DNA of 64,000 nt from Mesorhizobium sp. AR02. GTDB taxonomy: Bacteria > Pseudomonadota > Alphaproteobacteria > Rhizobiales > Rhizobiaceae. Position 1 is the stretch's first letter. Each line of letters begins with the position of its first letter. Shown here piece after piece: positions 46,584 to 56,230 of this stretch. Location of the stretch: NCBI RefSeq assembly GCF_024746835.1, contig NZ_CP080531.1, positions 3,740,001 to 3,804,000 of the forward strand. The letters are read 5' to 3'. The translations under genes were made by a program, and so were the position numbers. Below the pieces are notes generated by a model. The model saw nothing but the letters and a program-made list of their open reading frames with translations. It was not told the origin of the DNA and did no database searches.

Positions 46584-49040
46584 ATGCTGAACCTCGCCGA
46601 ATATCGCAACCGTCCCGCCGGCCTGGCCGATTTCCTGCCCTGGGCGGCACTGGTCGGGCAGGGTGTCGTGCTCAACAAGGACGGCTCGTTCCAGCGCACG
46701 GCGCGTTTTCGCGGCCCGGATCTAGACAGCGCTACGCCGGCCGAGCTGGTCGGCGTGACCGCTCGCCTCAACAACGCGCTGCGCCGCCTCGGCTCGGGAT
46801 GGGCGATCTTCGTCGAGGCACAACGGGTTGCCGCGCAGGCCTATCCGCACGGCACCTTCCCGGATGCGGCGTCAGCGCTCGTCGATCTGGAACGGCAGTA
46901 TGCGTTCGAAGAGGCCGGCGCGCATTTCGAAAGCCGCTATTTCCTGACCTTCGTCTGGCTGCCGCCGGCCGAAGACGCCTCGCGCATCGAGGGCTGGCTC
47001 TACGAGGGCCGCGCCCAGACCGGCGTCGATCCGTGGGAGCTGCTGCGCGGCTTCGTCGACCGCACCGACCGCGTGCTGCAGCTGGTCGAGGGCTTCATGC
47101 CCGAGGTCGGCTGGCTCGATGACGGCGAGACGCTGACCTATCTTCATTCTACCGTCTCGACCCGCCAGCAGCGCGTCCGCGTGCCCGAGACGCCCATGTA
47201 TCTTGACGCGATGCTTGCCGATGAGCCGCTCAGCGGAGGCTTGGAGCCACGGCTTGGTCTTCACCATCTGCGCACGCTCACCGTCGTCGGATTTCCGACC
47301 ACCACCCACCCCGGCATTCTCGACGAGCTGAACCGCCTCGCTTTCCCGTACCGCTGGTCGACCCGCGCCATCCTGCTCGACAAGACCGAAGCCGTAAAAC
47401 TCCTGACCAAGATCCGGCGGCAGTGGTTCGCCAAGCGCAAGTCGATCGCCGCCATCGTCAAGGAGGTGATGACCAACGAGGCCTCGACGCTGGTTGACTC
47501 CGACGCCGCCAACAAAGCGGTCGACGCGGACATGGCGCTGCAGGAGCTGGGCTCTGACGATGTCGGCCAGGCCTATGTCACCGCCACCATCACGGTTTGG
47601 GACGAAGACCCCAACATTGCGGCCGAGAAGTTGCGCCTTGTGGAGAAGGTGGTCCAGGGCCGCGACTTCACCTGCATGCCCGAGGGGGTGAATGCCCTTG
47701 AAGCGTGGCTGGGTTCATTGCCGGGGCACGCCTACGCCAACGTCCGTCAGCCGCCGGTCTCGACGCTGAACCTGGCCCACATGATCCCGCTCTCTGCAGT
47801 CTGGGCAGGCCCAGCGCGGGACGAGCATTTCGAGGCGCCGCCGCTCTTCATGGGCAAGACCGAAGGATCGACGCCGTTTCGCTTTTCGCTCCATGTTGGC
47901 GATGTCGGTCACACGCTGATCGTCGGGCCGACCGGTGCCGGCAAATCCGTCCTGTTGTCGCTGATGGCTATGCAATTCCGGCGGTATCCAAACCGCCAGA
48001 TCTTCGCCTTCGATTTCGGCGGCTCGATCAGGACGTCGGCGCTTGCGATGGGCGGCGACTGGCATGATCTCGGCGGCAGCCTGTCGACCGGATCGGAGGA
48101 TAGCGTTTCGCTCCAGCCGCTGGCTGGTATCGATGACGCGGCCGAGCGCGCCTGGGCGGCCGAATGGGTGGCGGCGATCCTTGCCAAGGAAGGCGTCACG
48201 ATCGATCCGACCGTCAAGGAGCATGTCTGGTCGGCGCTGACCTCGCTTGCCTCATCGCCGGTGCAGGAGCGCACAATCACTGGCCTGGCGGTCCTGCTGC
48301 AATCGACGGCGCTAAAGCAGGCGTTGCAACCATATTGCGTTGGCGGCACGTTTGGGCGGCTGCTCGACGCCGAGACCGAGCATCTGGGATCGGCATCGGT
48401 GCAGGCCTTCGAGACCGAGGGCCTGATCGGTGCCGGCGCCGCGCCTGCTGTGCTGACCTACCTGTTCCATCGCATCGAGGGCCGGCTCGACGGCCGCCCA
48501 ACGCTTCTCATCATCGACGAAGGGTGGCTTGTCCTCGACGATCCGGCCTTCGCGCAGCAGCTCCGCGAATGGCTAAAGACTTTGAGGAAGAAAAACGCCT
48601 CCGTCGTCTTTGCCACGCAATCGTTGTCTGACATCGACGGCAGCTCGATCGCGCCAGCGATCGTCGAGAGCTGTCCGACCCGCGTGTTCCTGCCGAACGA
48701 GCGCGCGATCGAACCACAGATCACCGCCATCTATCGCCGTTTCGGATTGAACGACCGGCAGATCGATATCCTCGCCCGGGCCACGCCCAAGCGCGATTAT
48801 TACTGCCAATCGCGGCGCGGCAATCGCCTGTTCGAGCTGGGCCTCGGCCCGGTCGCGCTCGCCTTCTGCGCTGCCTCCTCCAAAGCCGATCACGCCGCGA
48901 TCGAGCGCGTGCTCGCCGAACACGGCCGCGACGCCTTCACGCCCGCATGGCTCGCCGACCGCAAGCTGCTCTGGGCCGCCGACCTCATTCCCGACCTCAC
49001 CAACCTCTTCCCGCATGAAGCCCAGGAGATACGTCCATGA
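46584..49040 (+). CDS. trbE: TrbE, VirB4-like transfer ATPase
   Basis: 818 residues. N-terminal CagE/VirB4 region (LAEYRNRPAGLADFLPWAA). The ATPase core has Walker A LIVGPTGAGKSVLLSLMA (about 450) and Walker B TLLIIDEGWLVLDD (about 640), with the FATQSLSDID motif following. Full length for the family. Energises pilin assembly and channel function. Confidence 0.94.
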   Translation: MLNLAEYRNRPAGLADFLPWAALVGQGVVLNKDGSFQRTARFRGPDLDSATPAELVGVTARLNNALRRLGSGWAIFVEAQRVAAQAYPHGTFPDAASALVDLERQYAFEEAGAHFESRYFLTFVWLPPAEDASRIEGWLYEGRAQTGVDPWELLRGFVDRTDRVLQLVEGFMPEVGWLDDGETLTYLHSTVSTRQQRVRVPETPMYLDAMLADEPLSGGLEPRLGLHHLRTLTVVGFPTTTHPGILDELNRLAFPYRWSTRAILLDKTEAVKLLTKIRRQWFAKRKSIAAIVKEVMTNEASTLVDSDAANKAVDADMALQELGSDDVGQAYVTATITVWDEDPNIAAEKLRLVEKVVQGRDFTCMPEGVNALEAWLGSLPGHAYANVRQPPVSTLNLAHMIPLSAVWAGPARDEHFEAPPLFMGKTEGSTPFRFSLHVGDVGHTLIVGPTGAGKSVLLSLMAMQFRRYPNRQIFAFDFGGSIRTSALAMGGDWHDLGGSLSTGSEDSVSLQPLAGIDDAAERAWAAEWVAAILAKEGVTIDPTVKEHVWSALTSLASSPVQERTITGLAVLLQSTALKQALQPYCVGGTFGRLLDAETEHLGSASVQAFETEGLIGAGAAPAVLTYLFHRIEGRLDGRPTLLIIDEGWLVLDDPAFAQQLREWLKTLRKKNASVVFATQSLSDIDGSSIAPAIVESCPTRVFLPNERAIEPQITAIYRRFGLNDRQIDILARATPKRDYYCQSRRGNRLFELGLGPVALAFCAASSKADHAAIERVLAEHGRDAFTPAWLADRKLLWAADLIPDLTNLFPHEAQEIRP

Positions 49041-49795
49041 CCTATACCCTTTTCCCTCTGCGCGCTGGCCTGCTGGCAAGCGCCATGCTGGCCGCGCCTG
49101 TCGTCATGTCGGCCTTCCTTGCCACGCCTGCCCGGGCGCTCATTGTCTTCGATCCCAGCAACTATGCTGAGAACGTGCTCCAGGCGGCCCGAGCGCTGCA
49201 GCAGATCAACAATCAGATCCAGAGCCTGACCAACCAGGCGCAGATGCTGGTCAACCAGGCACGCAATCTCGCCAGCCTGCCGATGTCGACGCTGGCCCAG
49301 CTCCAGTCCTCGGTTCAGCAGACCCAGCAGCTTCTCGGCCAGGCCCAGAATATCGCTTTCAACGTCCAGCAGATCCAGACGGCTTTTGCTTCGACCTATG
49401 GCAAAGCGCCGACCTCGTCATCGAATGCGTCGTTGATCGCCGATGCGCAGACGCGCTGGCAGAACTCTGTTGGCGCCTTCCAGGATTCCCTGAAGGTGCA
49501 GGCGGGCGTCGTCGGCAATATCCCGAGCAACTCGAGCGCCATGACCTCGTTGGTCTCGGCCAGCCAGTCGGCGACCGGCGCGCTGCAGGCCGCCCAGGCC
49601 GGCAACCAGCTCCTCGCTCTGCAGTCCCAGCAGCTTTCCGATCTGGTCGCAGTCCTGGCAGCCAAAGGACGCGCGGATGCGCTGGAGCAGGCACGCGTGA
49701 CCGCGACTGAGGCGCAGGGCCAGCAGCAGTACAAGATCTTCTCGACGCGCAGCGGCTACCAGCCCGTCAACGTCACCATGTTCAGCGGCAATTGA
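49037..49795 (+). CDS. trbJ: TrbJ, VirB5-like protein
   Basis: 252 residues, ATG overlapping the trbE stop. Signal peptide (LLASAMLAAPVVMSAFLATPARA), then FDPSNYAENVLQAARALQQ and a long Gln/Asn-rich coiled coil (QIQSLTNQAQMLVNQARN). Minor pilus or adhesion component in the periplasm. Confidence 0.92.
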   Translation: MTYTLFPLRAGLLASAMLAAPVVMSAFLATPARALIVFDPSNYAENVLQAARALQQINNQIQSLTNQAQMLVNQARNLASLPMSTLAQLQSSVQQTQQLLGQAQNIAFNVQQIQTAFASTYGKAPTSSSNASLIADAQTRWQNSVGAFQDSLKVQAGVVGNIPSNSSAMTSLVSASQSATGALQAAQAGNQLLALQSQQLSDLVAVLAAKGRADALEQARVTATEAQGQQQYKIFSTRSGYQPVNVTMFSGN

Positions 49796-49803
49796 GGCGG
49801 ACG

Positions 49804-50139
49804 ATGGGGCGATCGGACATCTTCCGTGCACTGGCGATCGTTGTGCTGATCGGCGTGTTCATCGCGACTGTGGCGGCGATCAACCGACGGCCTGTCACGC
49901 CGGCCGTGCCCGATGTCGCGGCCACTTCCGCGCCCGACGACCTTTCGGCCGAACTGCGCCGGTGCAGCGCGCTCGGTCCCCAAGATGCCGAAGATCCGCG
50001 CTGCCAGGTGGTTTGGGAGGAGAACCGCAATCGCTTCTTCGGCAGGCCGGCGCGGTCGCTGCCGCCCCCACCAATGCCAGACAGCGCCACTCCGGCCAAC
50101 GCCGTGCCGAGGCATCAGACGCCGGGAGATGCGCGATGA
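49804..50139 (+). CDS. trbK: TrbK-alt, putative entry-exclusion protein
   Basis: 111 residues. A membrane anchor (ALAIVVLIGVFIATVAAI) is followed by a periplasmic part with the family-like LSAELRRCSALGPQDAEDPRC and VWEENRNRFF. Entry-exclusion proteins stop a cell that already holds the element from acting as recipient. Overlaps trbL by 4 bases. Confidence 0.82.
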   Translation: MGRSDIFRALAIVVLIGVFIATVAAINRRPVTPAVPDVAATSAPDDLSAELRRCSALGPQDAEDPRCQVVWEENRNRFFGRPARSLPPPPMPDSATPANAVPRHQTPGDAR

Positions 50140-51446
50140 ACAATGTCGGCGTCATCGATACCTTCCTCAACACCTTCACGACCTACATCGATTCCGGCTT
50201 CGGGCTGATCAAGGGCGACGTCACCTATCTGTCCTCGACGCTGATCGTGATCGACATCACGCTCGCCGGCCTGTTCTGGGCCTGGGGCGTCGACGAGGAC
50301 GTGCTGCAGCGGGTGGTGAAGAAGACGCTCTATATCGGCTTCTTCGCCTTCATCATCACCAACTTCAACAATCTCTCGGCCATCGTGTTCAACAGCTTCG
50401 CCGGGCTTGGATTGAAGGCGGGCGGTTCGTCGATCGGCACTGCCGATTTCCTGCGGCCCGGCCGCCTTGCCCAGGTCGGTCTCGACGCCGGTCAGCCGCT
50501 GCTCGACGCGGCGAGCCAGATGATGGGCTTCACCTCATTCTTCGCCAATTTCGTCCAGATCGCCGTGCTGATGGTGTCGTGGCTGCTGGTGCTGATCGCC
50601 TTCTTCATTCTGGCGGTGCAGCTCTTCGTCACGCTGATCGAGTTCAAGCTGACGACACTCGCGGGCTTCATCCTCATTCCCTTTGCGCTGTTCAACAAGA
50701 CTGCCTTCCTTGCCGAGAAGGTGCTCGGCAACATCGTGGCGTCCGGCGTCAAGGTGATGGTGCTGGCAGTCATCGTCGGCATCGGCACAGGGCTCTTCTC
50801 GCAGTTCACCACCACCTATGTCGACGGCCAGCCAACGATCGAGCAGGCCCTCTCTGTCGTCCTCGCGGCTCTCGCCATGCTCGGGCTTGGCATCTTCGGC
50901 CCCGGTATTGCGACGGGCCTCGTCTCCGGAGCGCCGCAGCTCGGTGCGGGCGCTGCCGTCGGCACGAGCTTGGCCGTGGGTGGAGCGGCCCTCGCGGGAG
51001 GCGCTGGAATCGGTCTGGCAGCCAGGGGAGGTGCGGCAACGCTCTCCGGCGCCGCGGCGGCAGCGCGGGGTGCATCCTATGGCGCTGGCGCCGCATCCGC
51101 GGCCTACAGTCTCGGCTCGGCTGGACAGACCGGCGCCTCCGGTGTCGCATCCGGCCTGGGCGGCGTCGGTCGAACTGCCGGCAGCGCGGCGATCGCCTCG
51201 TTCGGACGTGCAACCTCCCGCGCCGTCAGCGGTCTGAAGGAGAGCTACCAGTCCGGCGGGCAGGCGGTTGCAGGCATGACAGACAACGTCGCCGCGACCG
51301 ATGCAGGCACATCTGGCGCCGCCAATTCATCATCACCCGCCTGGGCGCAACGCATGAAGCGTGGCGCCTCAACCACCGCCGACGCTGTGAAGTCGGGCGA
51401 CAGCCGTGGCGGCGGCCATTCCGTCAATCTGTCCGAGAGGGAGTAG
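50136..51446 (+). CDS. trbL: TrbL, VirB6-like channel protein
   Basis: 436 residues. Starts VIDTFLNTFTTYIDSGFGL; at least five membrane helices (LIVIDITLAGLFWAWG, IAVLMVSWLLVLIAFFILA, VVLAALAMLGLGIFGPG). The C-terminal 150 residues are Gly/Ala/Ser-rich (SGAAAAARGASYGAGA), as in other TrbL tails. Inner-membrane pore component. Confidence 0.92.
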   Translation: MNNVGVIDTFLNTFTTYIDSGFGLIKGDVTYLSSTLIVIDITLAGLFWAWGVDEDVLQRVVKKTLYIGFFAFIITNFNNLSAIVFNSFAGLGLKAGGSSIGTADFLRPGRLAQVGLDAGQPLLDAASQMMGFTSFFANFVQIAVLMVSWLLVLIAFFILAVQLFVTLIEFKLTTLAGFILIPFALFNKTAFLAEKVLGNIVASGVKVMVLAVIVGIGTGLFSQFTTTYVDGQPTIEQALSVVLAALAMLGLGIFGPGIATGLVSGAPQLGAGAAVGTSLAVGGAALAGGAGIGLAARGGAATLSGAAAAARGASYGAGAASAAYSLGSAGQTGASGVASGLGGVGRTAGSAAIASFGRATSRAVSGLKESYQSGGQAVAGMTDNVAATDAGTSGAANSSSPAWAQRMKRGASTTADAVKSGDSRGGGHSVNLSERE

Positions 51447-51449
51447 CCC

Positions 51450-52133
51450 ATGTTCCGCCGATCCTCGGTGCGCTATGGGCGCACCCCCGAACCCGAGACG
51501 CCCTATCAAAAGGCCGCGCAGGTCTGGGATGAGCGCATCGGCTCGGCCCGCGTCCAGGCCAGGAACTGGCGCCTGATGGCCTTCGGCTCGCTCATCCTAT
51601 CCTGTGGCCTGGCCGGCGGCCTCGTCTGGCAGTCGACGCACGGCACGGCGGTTCCGTGGGTGGTGCAAGTCGACAAACTCGGACAGGCGCAGGCCGTCGC
51701 GCCGGCAACGGCGGATTATACGCCGTCCGATCCGCAGATCGCCTGGTATCTCGCCCACTTCATTGAGATGGTCCGTTCGCTGCCGGCCGATCCCATCATC
51801 GTTCGGCAGAACTGGCTCTCGGCCTACGACTTCACCACCACGGCCGGCGCCATGGCGCTCAACGACTATGCCCGCGCCAACGATCCGTTCGGCAAGCTGG
51901 GCAAGCAGCAGGTCGCGCTCGACGTCTCCAGCGTCATCCGCGCTTCCCCGGATTCGTTTCGCGTCGCCTGGGTCGAGCGCCGCTACCAGGATGGCGCGCT
52001 CGCCGACACCACCCGCTGGACTGCCATCCTCACCATCGCGATCCAGCCGCCCACCGATGCCGACCGGCTGCGCATGAACCCGCTCGGCATCTTCGTCAAC
52101 GCCATCAACTGGTCAAAGGAGCTGGGACAATGA
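51450..52133 (+). CDS. trbF: TrbF, VirB8-like protein
   Basis: 227 residues. PETPYQKAAQVWDERIGSAR then one membrane helix (LMAFGSLILSCGLAGGLVW) and a periplasmic VirB8-type domain (WYLAHFIEMVRSLP, NDYARANDPF, RWTAILTIAIQPP, NPLGIFVNAINWSKEL). Assembly hub of the channel. Confidence 0.93.
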   Translation: MFRRSSVRYGRTPEPETPYQKAAQVWDERIGSARVQARNWRLMAFGSLILSCGLAGGLVWQSTHGTAVPWVVQVDKLGQAQAVAPATADYTPSDPQIAWYLAHFIEMVRSLPADPIIVRQNWLSAYDFTTTAGAMALNDYARANDPFGKLGKQQVALDVSSVIRASPDSFRVAWVERRYQDGALADTTRWTAILTIAIQPPTDADRLRMNPLGIFVNAINWSKELGQ

Positions 52134-53203
52134 CCCCACCGATTTCTCTGGACGCCGGCGGTCCGGCTTTACGGATCACCGCAAATCGGCAGAGCCACAA
52201 AGGAGGTCTTGCGGTTTTCCGTAAAGCCGGATTGGCGGCTTTGTTGTTTTCCGTTTCCGCGCTCGGCGGCTGCGCATCAAAATTCATTCCGCCGGACATC
52301 GACTATGACAACGCAGCACCAGCGAAGCTCACCGCTGATCCGCCAGCGCCGGTCAAGGTCGTCGAGTTGCCCAGGCCCTTGCCGCTGCCCGGGCAGTTGA
52401 AGTCGCTGGCGGGTGGCAAACCCACCCCTGAAGCCGCCAATCCAACCGTGCGTGTCAACCGGGCCAATGCCGCGGCCCGCATCCAGCCGGTGCGCGCCGG
52501 CTTCATCAACGCCGTGCAAATCTATCCCTATTCGAGCGGTGCGCTCTATCAGGTCTATACCGCGCCTGGCCAGATCACCGACGTCGCACTACAGGAGGGC
52601 GAACAGCTTGTTGGCTCCGGACCGGTCGCCGCCGGCGACACGGTGCGCTGGATCATCGGCGATACCGAGAGCGGCGCGGGCGCGACGAAAAAGATCCATA
52701 TTCTGGTCAAGCCGACCCGGCCGGAGCTGGTGACAAACCTCGTCATCAACACGGACAAGCGCACCTACCTCCTCGAACTCCGCTCGACCGAGAAGACCTA
52801 CATGGCCTCGGTATCCTGGCAATATCCGGAGGACCAGCTCATCGCGCTGCGCCGGCAGAACGTGGTTGCGGAAGCAGCCGCACCGATCGCCACCGGCGTC
52901 GATCTTGCCTCTACTAATTTCCGCTATGCGATCCAGGGCGACAACCCGGCCTGGCGGCCGCTGCGCGCCTTCGACGATGGCGAGAAGGTCTATATCGAGT
53001 TTCCGACCGGCATCCGCCAGGGTGAGATGCCGCCACTCTTCGTCATCGGCCCCGCCGGTGCCTCCGAACTGGTCAACTACCGGGTCCGCCGCAACTATTA
53101 CATCGTCGACCGCCTGTTTGGCGCTGCCGAGCTGCGCCTTGGTGACAAGGACAGTGAACGCCGTGTCCGCATCGTGCGCACCGATGGAAGACCTCGGTCA
53201 TGA
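52130..53203 (+). CDS. trbG: TrbG, VirB9-like outer-membrane channel protein
   Basis: 357 residues with a start overlapping the trbF stop. The lipoprotein signal (AALLFSVSALGGC) begins only at about residue 33, so the N-terminus is longer than usual. The first 90 bases contain an inverted repeat (52163-52230) with AAAGGAGG in its loop. The VirB9 body is clear: INAVQIYPYSSGALYQVYTA, GDTVRWIIGDTESGAG, RRQNVVAEAAAP, FDDGEKVYIEFP, YIVDRLFGAAELRLGD. Confidence 0.92.
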   Translation: MTPPISLDAGGPALRITANRQSHKGGLAVFRKAGLAALLFSVSALGGCASKFIPPDIDYDNAAPAKLTADPPAPVKVVELPRPLPLPGQLKSLAGGKPTPEAANPTVRVNRANAAARIQPVRAGFINAVQIYPYSSGALYQVYTAPGQITDVALQEGEQLVGSGPVAAGDTVRWIIGDTESGAGATKKIHILVKPTRPELVTNLVINTDKRTYLLELRSTEKTYMASVSWQYPEDQLIALRRQNVVAEAAAPIATGVDLASTNFRYAIQGDNPAWRPLRAFDDGEKVYIEFPTGIRQGEMPPLFVIGPAGASELVNYRVRRNYYIVDRLFGAAELRLGDKDSERRVRIVRTDGRPRS

Positions 53204-54408
53204 CGGACGCGCCGAACGAAGAAGGAAGCGCCGCGCCTGCGTCCCCTGTGCCGCCGAATCTGCGATTGCGGGCGGGGCGACCGCGCGTCACGCGCCTTTC
53301 GCGCAAGGTGCTGATCGGCATGGGCTGCGTTTCGGCGCTCGCTGTCGCTGGCGCGCTCGGCTATGCGCTCCAGACCCGCAACAAGGCCGAAACGGGGCAA
53401 GAGTTATTGAATACGCAGAACCGGCCATCCGCAGATGGTCTCGCCGGTCTGCCGAAAGACTATACCGGTCTGCCACGCCAAGCCCCACCACTTGGGCCGC
53501 CACTGCCCGGCGATCTCGGCCGCCCGATCCTCAATGCCGGCGTAGCGCCCAACACGGTCATTTCCGGGGCAGGTTCTGATCCCGAGGCGCAGAGGCTGGC
53601 ACAGGAGACGGAGGCTGCGCGCATTAGCCGGCTCTTTGCCCAGACCACCCAGCAGCCACAAAGCATCGCTCCCCCGGCGCCGACAATCATGGCTGGGACC
53701 GACACCGGCGCCAATGCGACGCCACCGGTCGATGCTGGCTCGGCTCAGAACATGCAGGACCGCAAGACCGCCTTCCTGACTGCCTCGACCGACACGCGCA
53801 CCATCAGCCCCGATCGCCTCCAGGCCAAGGCCTCGCCTTATGTCGTGCAGGCGGGCTCCGTCATTCCGGCCGCCCTCCTCACCGGCATACGATCCGATCT
53901 CCCTGGTCAGATTACCGCCCAAGTGACCGAGGCGGTCTATGATAGCCCAACGGGGAGGTTCCTTCTGATCCCGCAAGGCGCCAAGCTGATTGGCCAGTAC
54001 GACAGCTCCGTCGCCTTCGGGCAATCGCGCATCCTGTTGGTCTGGAGCCGCCTCATCATGCCGGACGGCACGTCGATCGTGCTGGAACGCGAGCCCGGTG
54101 CCGATACCGGCGGCTATGCCGGACTGGAGGACGAGGTCGATAACCATTGGGGCATGCTGTTCAAGGCAGCTGTCCTTTCGACGCTGCTCAGCGTCGGGGC
54201 TGAAGCCGGCACCAGCCAGGACGAGAACAATCTGGTGCAAGCGATCCGCTCTGGCGCCTCCAACTCGATCAGCCAGACAGGCCAACAAATCATCCAGCGT
54301 CAGCTCAACATCCAGCCGACTCTGACGGTTCGGCCGGGTTTCCCGGTGCGCGTCATCGTCACGCGTGACCTCGTGCTGGCGCCCTACGGTCAGGGAGGAA
54401 CACCGTGA
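53200..54408 (+). CDS. trbI: TrbI, VirB10-like channel protein
   Basis: 402 residues. A cytoplasmic Pro-rich start, one membrane helix (VLIGMGCVSALAVAGALGYAL), a disordered periplasmic linker, and the TrbI/VirB10 domain from about 200: SPYVVQAGSVIPAALLTGI, GRFLLIPQGAKLIGQYDSS, WSRLIMPDGTSIVL and VRPGFPVRVIVTRDLVL. It spans both membranes and gates the channel. Confidence 0.94.
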   Translation: MTDAPNEEGSAAPASPVPPNLRLRAGRPRVTRLSRKVLIGMGCVSALAVAGALGYALQTRNKAETGQELLNTQNRPSADGLAGLPKDYTGLPRQAPPLGPPLPGDLGRPILNAGVAPNTVISGAGSDPEAQRLAQETEAARISRLFAQTTQQPQSIAPPAPTIMAGTDTGANATPPVDAGSAQNMQDRKTAFLTASTDTRTISPDRLQAKASPYVVQAGSVIPAALLTGIRSDLPGQITAQVTEAVYDSPTGRFLLIPQGAKLIGQYDSSVAFGQSRILLVWSRLIMPDGTSIVLEREPGADTGGYAGLEDEVDNHWGMLFKAAVLSTLLSVGAEAGTSQDENNLVQAIRSGASNSISQTGQQIIQRQLNIQPTLTVRPGFPVRVIVTRDLVLAPYGQGGTP

Positions 54409-54662
54409 CGAAACTGAAACTTGGACCGCTCGCCGACGACAAGCCGGTTAAGCTGGCCATCGAGATTCCGGCGGCATTGTTTCGAGATCTAAAAAGCTAC
54501 GCTGAGATACTGACGCATACCGGTGGCGCGACAATGCCGATTGAGCCTGCCAAGTTGATCGTGCCGATGATCGAGCGCTTCATGGCGACCGACCGAGCCT
54601 TTGCGAAAGCACGCCGAAATGCTGCTCAGTCCGCACCCGGGTCAGTTAAGAGGTCCGGATAG
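54405..54662 (+). CDS. DUF2274 family protein
   Basis: 85 residues, overlapping the trbI stop by 4 bases. KLGPLADDKPVKLAIEIPA and ALFRDLKSYAEILT are family marks; MIERFMATDRAFAKARR ends it. A small protein that regularly follows trbI. Function unknown. Its last 37 bases overlap the convergent LysR gene. Confidence 0.85.
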   Translation: MTKLKLGPLADDKPVKLAIEIPAALFRDLKSYAEILTHTGGATMPIEPAKLIVPMIERFMATDRAFAKARRNAAQSAPGSVKRSG

Positions 54663-55555
54663 CGCTCACGAAGCAGGTCGAGGAACGGACGCAGCGACGG
54701 ATTGCAGTTGGCCTCCCGCCAATAGGCGCGGAAGCTCAGCCGCGTCGGACCTTCGGCATCATGCACCTCGCGGAAGGTGACACCCGGATAGGCAGCGCCA
54801 GTCGCACTTTCCAATACCAGTAGGACACCCCAGCCCGCGCCGACCAGGCTAAGGAGCCGGTCGAGCCCCACATCATGGCGGAGCAGCTGACAAGGATCGG
54901 AACATCCCATCTTGCTGATGAGGAGCTTGAGGAGTTCCGGTCCCGGTCCACGCTGTGACGACAAAAGCGGTTCGTGCCTCAGTTCGCCCCAGTGAACCAC
55001 ATCGCGGCCGGTCAGCGGATGGTTCTCGGGGAGAGCGGCGACGACACGTTCGTTCCAGATCAATAGTGACCTGTCTCTCCACCTCGAATTGGGCTCAGCC
55101 ACGAAGGCGACGTCAATGGCGGAACTGTCGAGGTCGGAGATCAGATAGTCGCTCGATCCGTCGACCAGATGCGTCTCGACATCGGGAAAGTGGCGCCGGT
55201 GATCGAGGAGAGTGGCCCGGAGATTGCCGGCTGAGAGTGAGGAATGGACGCCGATGGTCAATCGACCGCTCTCGCCACGCGAGCGGGTCTTGAGGCGCGC
55301 AGCAATTGCTTCCGTTTCGTCCACGATGCGCCGGGCGGCATCGAGGAATTCTAAGCCTGCTTCGGTCGGCCGGGTGCCACCATTGGTACGATCGAAGAGT
55401 ATGGCACCAAATTGATGTTCAAGATCACGCAAGCTGCGGCTGAGTGTGGATTGGCGAGTGTTCAGGATTTCCGCAGCCTGCCGTAGACTGCGGTGCTGCG
55501 CGGCCACGATCGCCCATCTCAGATTCCGAAGCTCGATAGTCACCGCCTGGTCCAT
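54626..55555 (-). CDS. LysR-family transcription regulator
   Basis: 309 residues from the ATG at 55555; the open frame further upstream belongs to a decayed DUF3422 gene. Winged helix-turn-helix at 5-65: LRNLRWAIVAAQHRSLRQA, AEILNTRQSTLSRSLRDLE, GAILFDRTNGGTRPTEAG. The effector domain follows (GRLTIGVHSSLSAGNLRA). A LysR gene in this position, convergent with trbI-DUF2274, is common in related clusters. Its ligand and targets are unknown. Confidence 0.88.
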   Translation of the reverse strand: MDQAVTIELRNLRWAIVAAQHRSLRQAAEILNTRQSTLSRSLRDLEHQFGAILFDRTNGGTRPTEAGLEFLDAARRIVDETEAIAARLKTRSRGESGRLTIGVHSSLSAGNLRATLLDHRRHFPDVETHLVDGSSDYLISDLDSSAIDVAFVAEPNSRWRDRSLLIWNERVVAALPENHPLTGRDVVHWGELRHEPLLSSQRGPGPELLKLLISKMGCSDPCQLLRHDVGLDRLLSLVGAGWGVLLVLESATGAAYPGVTFREVHDAEGPTRLSFRAYWREANCNPSLRPFLDLLRERYPDLLTDPGAD

Positions 55556-55689
55556 TCTGCTCGATGTCCGCGCCAAAACTGGGGCAACCTTGATGTTCCG
55601 ACGAGTGACACCGCTCGGTTTCCCACAGAACTCAGCCATTCTACTCTGAGCGGACTGGGCCGCCGGACGTCGCCTGGAAGGGACGACAC

Positions 55690-56230
55690 GGAGTCTGGCG
55701 CCTGCCGAAGGCGGCTGTGCACGAAGATGGCCACCAAGCTGGACGACGATGGGTACTGCCGAAGCCATCGCCCGGTCAGCGTCGATCGAGACGCCGACCT
55801 GGGGGACAGCGGCATAAGCGTGTCCGAACAGGCCGACGACGTAGTAGCTAATCGCTGCGATCGGCCCTCGACGGTTTGCTGAAGTCGCAGCTGCATCTGG
55901 GCGCGTTCGCTCAGCGCAGATAGCATTTCCCGATTTTGCGCCTCCATCTCAATATCGACCTTGGCACGCAGCGGCTGCATGGTGCAGGCCAGCTTTCGGG
56001 AAAGATTTATCTGACGCTCCTCGAGTGAAGCGCAGGTCGGAAGGGTTGGCGCCATTCGTCGGAAAGCGGGGAATGTTTCGCGCTCCGCGATCGGCTGGAA
56101 CCGGATCGAGGTGAGCCGTACTTGCCCGATGTTCTGATACGCGCGGCTGGCGCCGCACGGACGGGGCGAGGCGATAAGTATCTGGCAACCGGCACCCCCG
56201 ACAAACATGTCCAGCAGGAGTAGAGAAACA
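55690..56230 (-). pseudogene. DUF3422 gene remnant
   Basis: On the - strand, one frame gives QNIGQVRLTSIRFQPIAERE, TFPAFRRMAPTLPTCASLEE, AQNREMLSALSERAQMQLRL and LQQTVEG. After that a shift near 55870 moves the expected continuation AISYYVVGLFGHAYAAVP to the next frame. These are C-terminal marks of DUF3422 membrane proteins. The N-terminal half is missing. The debris marks a junction beyond the transfer operon. Confidence 0.7.

Noticed and set aside
49913..51532. 539-codon frame overlapping trbK, trbL and trbF
   Set aside because: Arg/Pro-rich out-of-frame translation of trbL; the true trbL frame has membrane helices and family marks.
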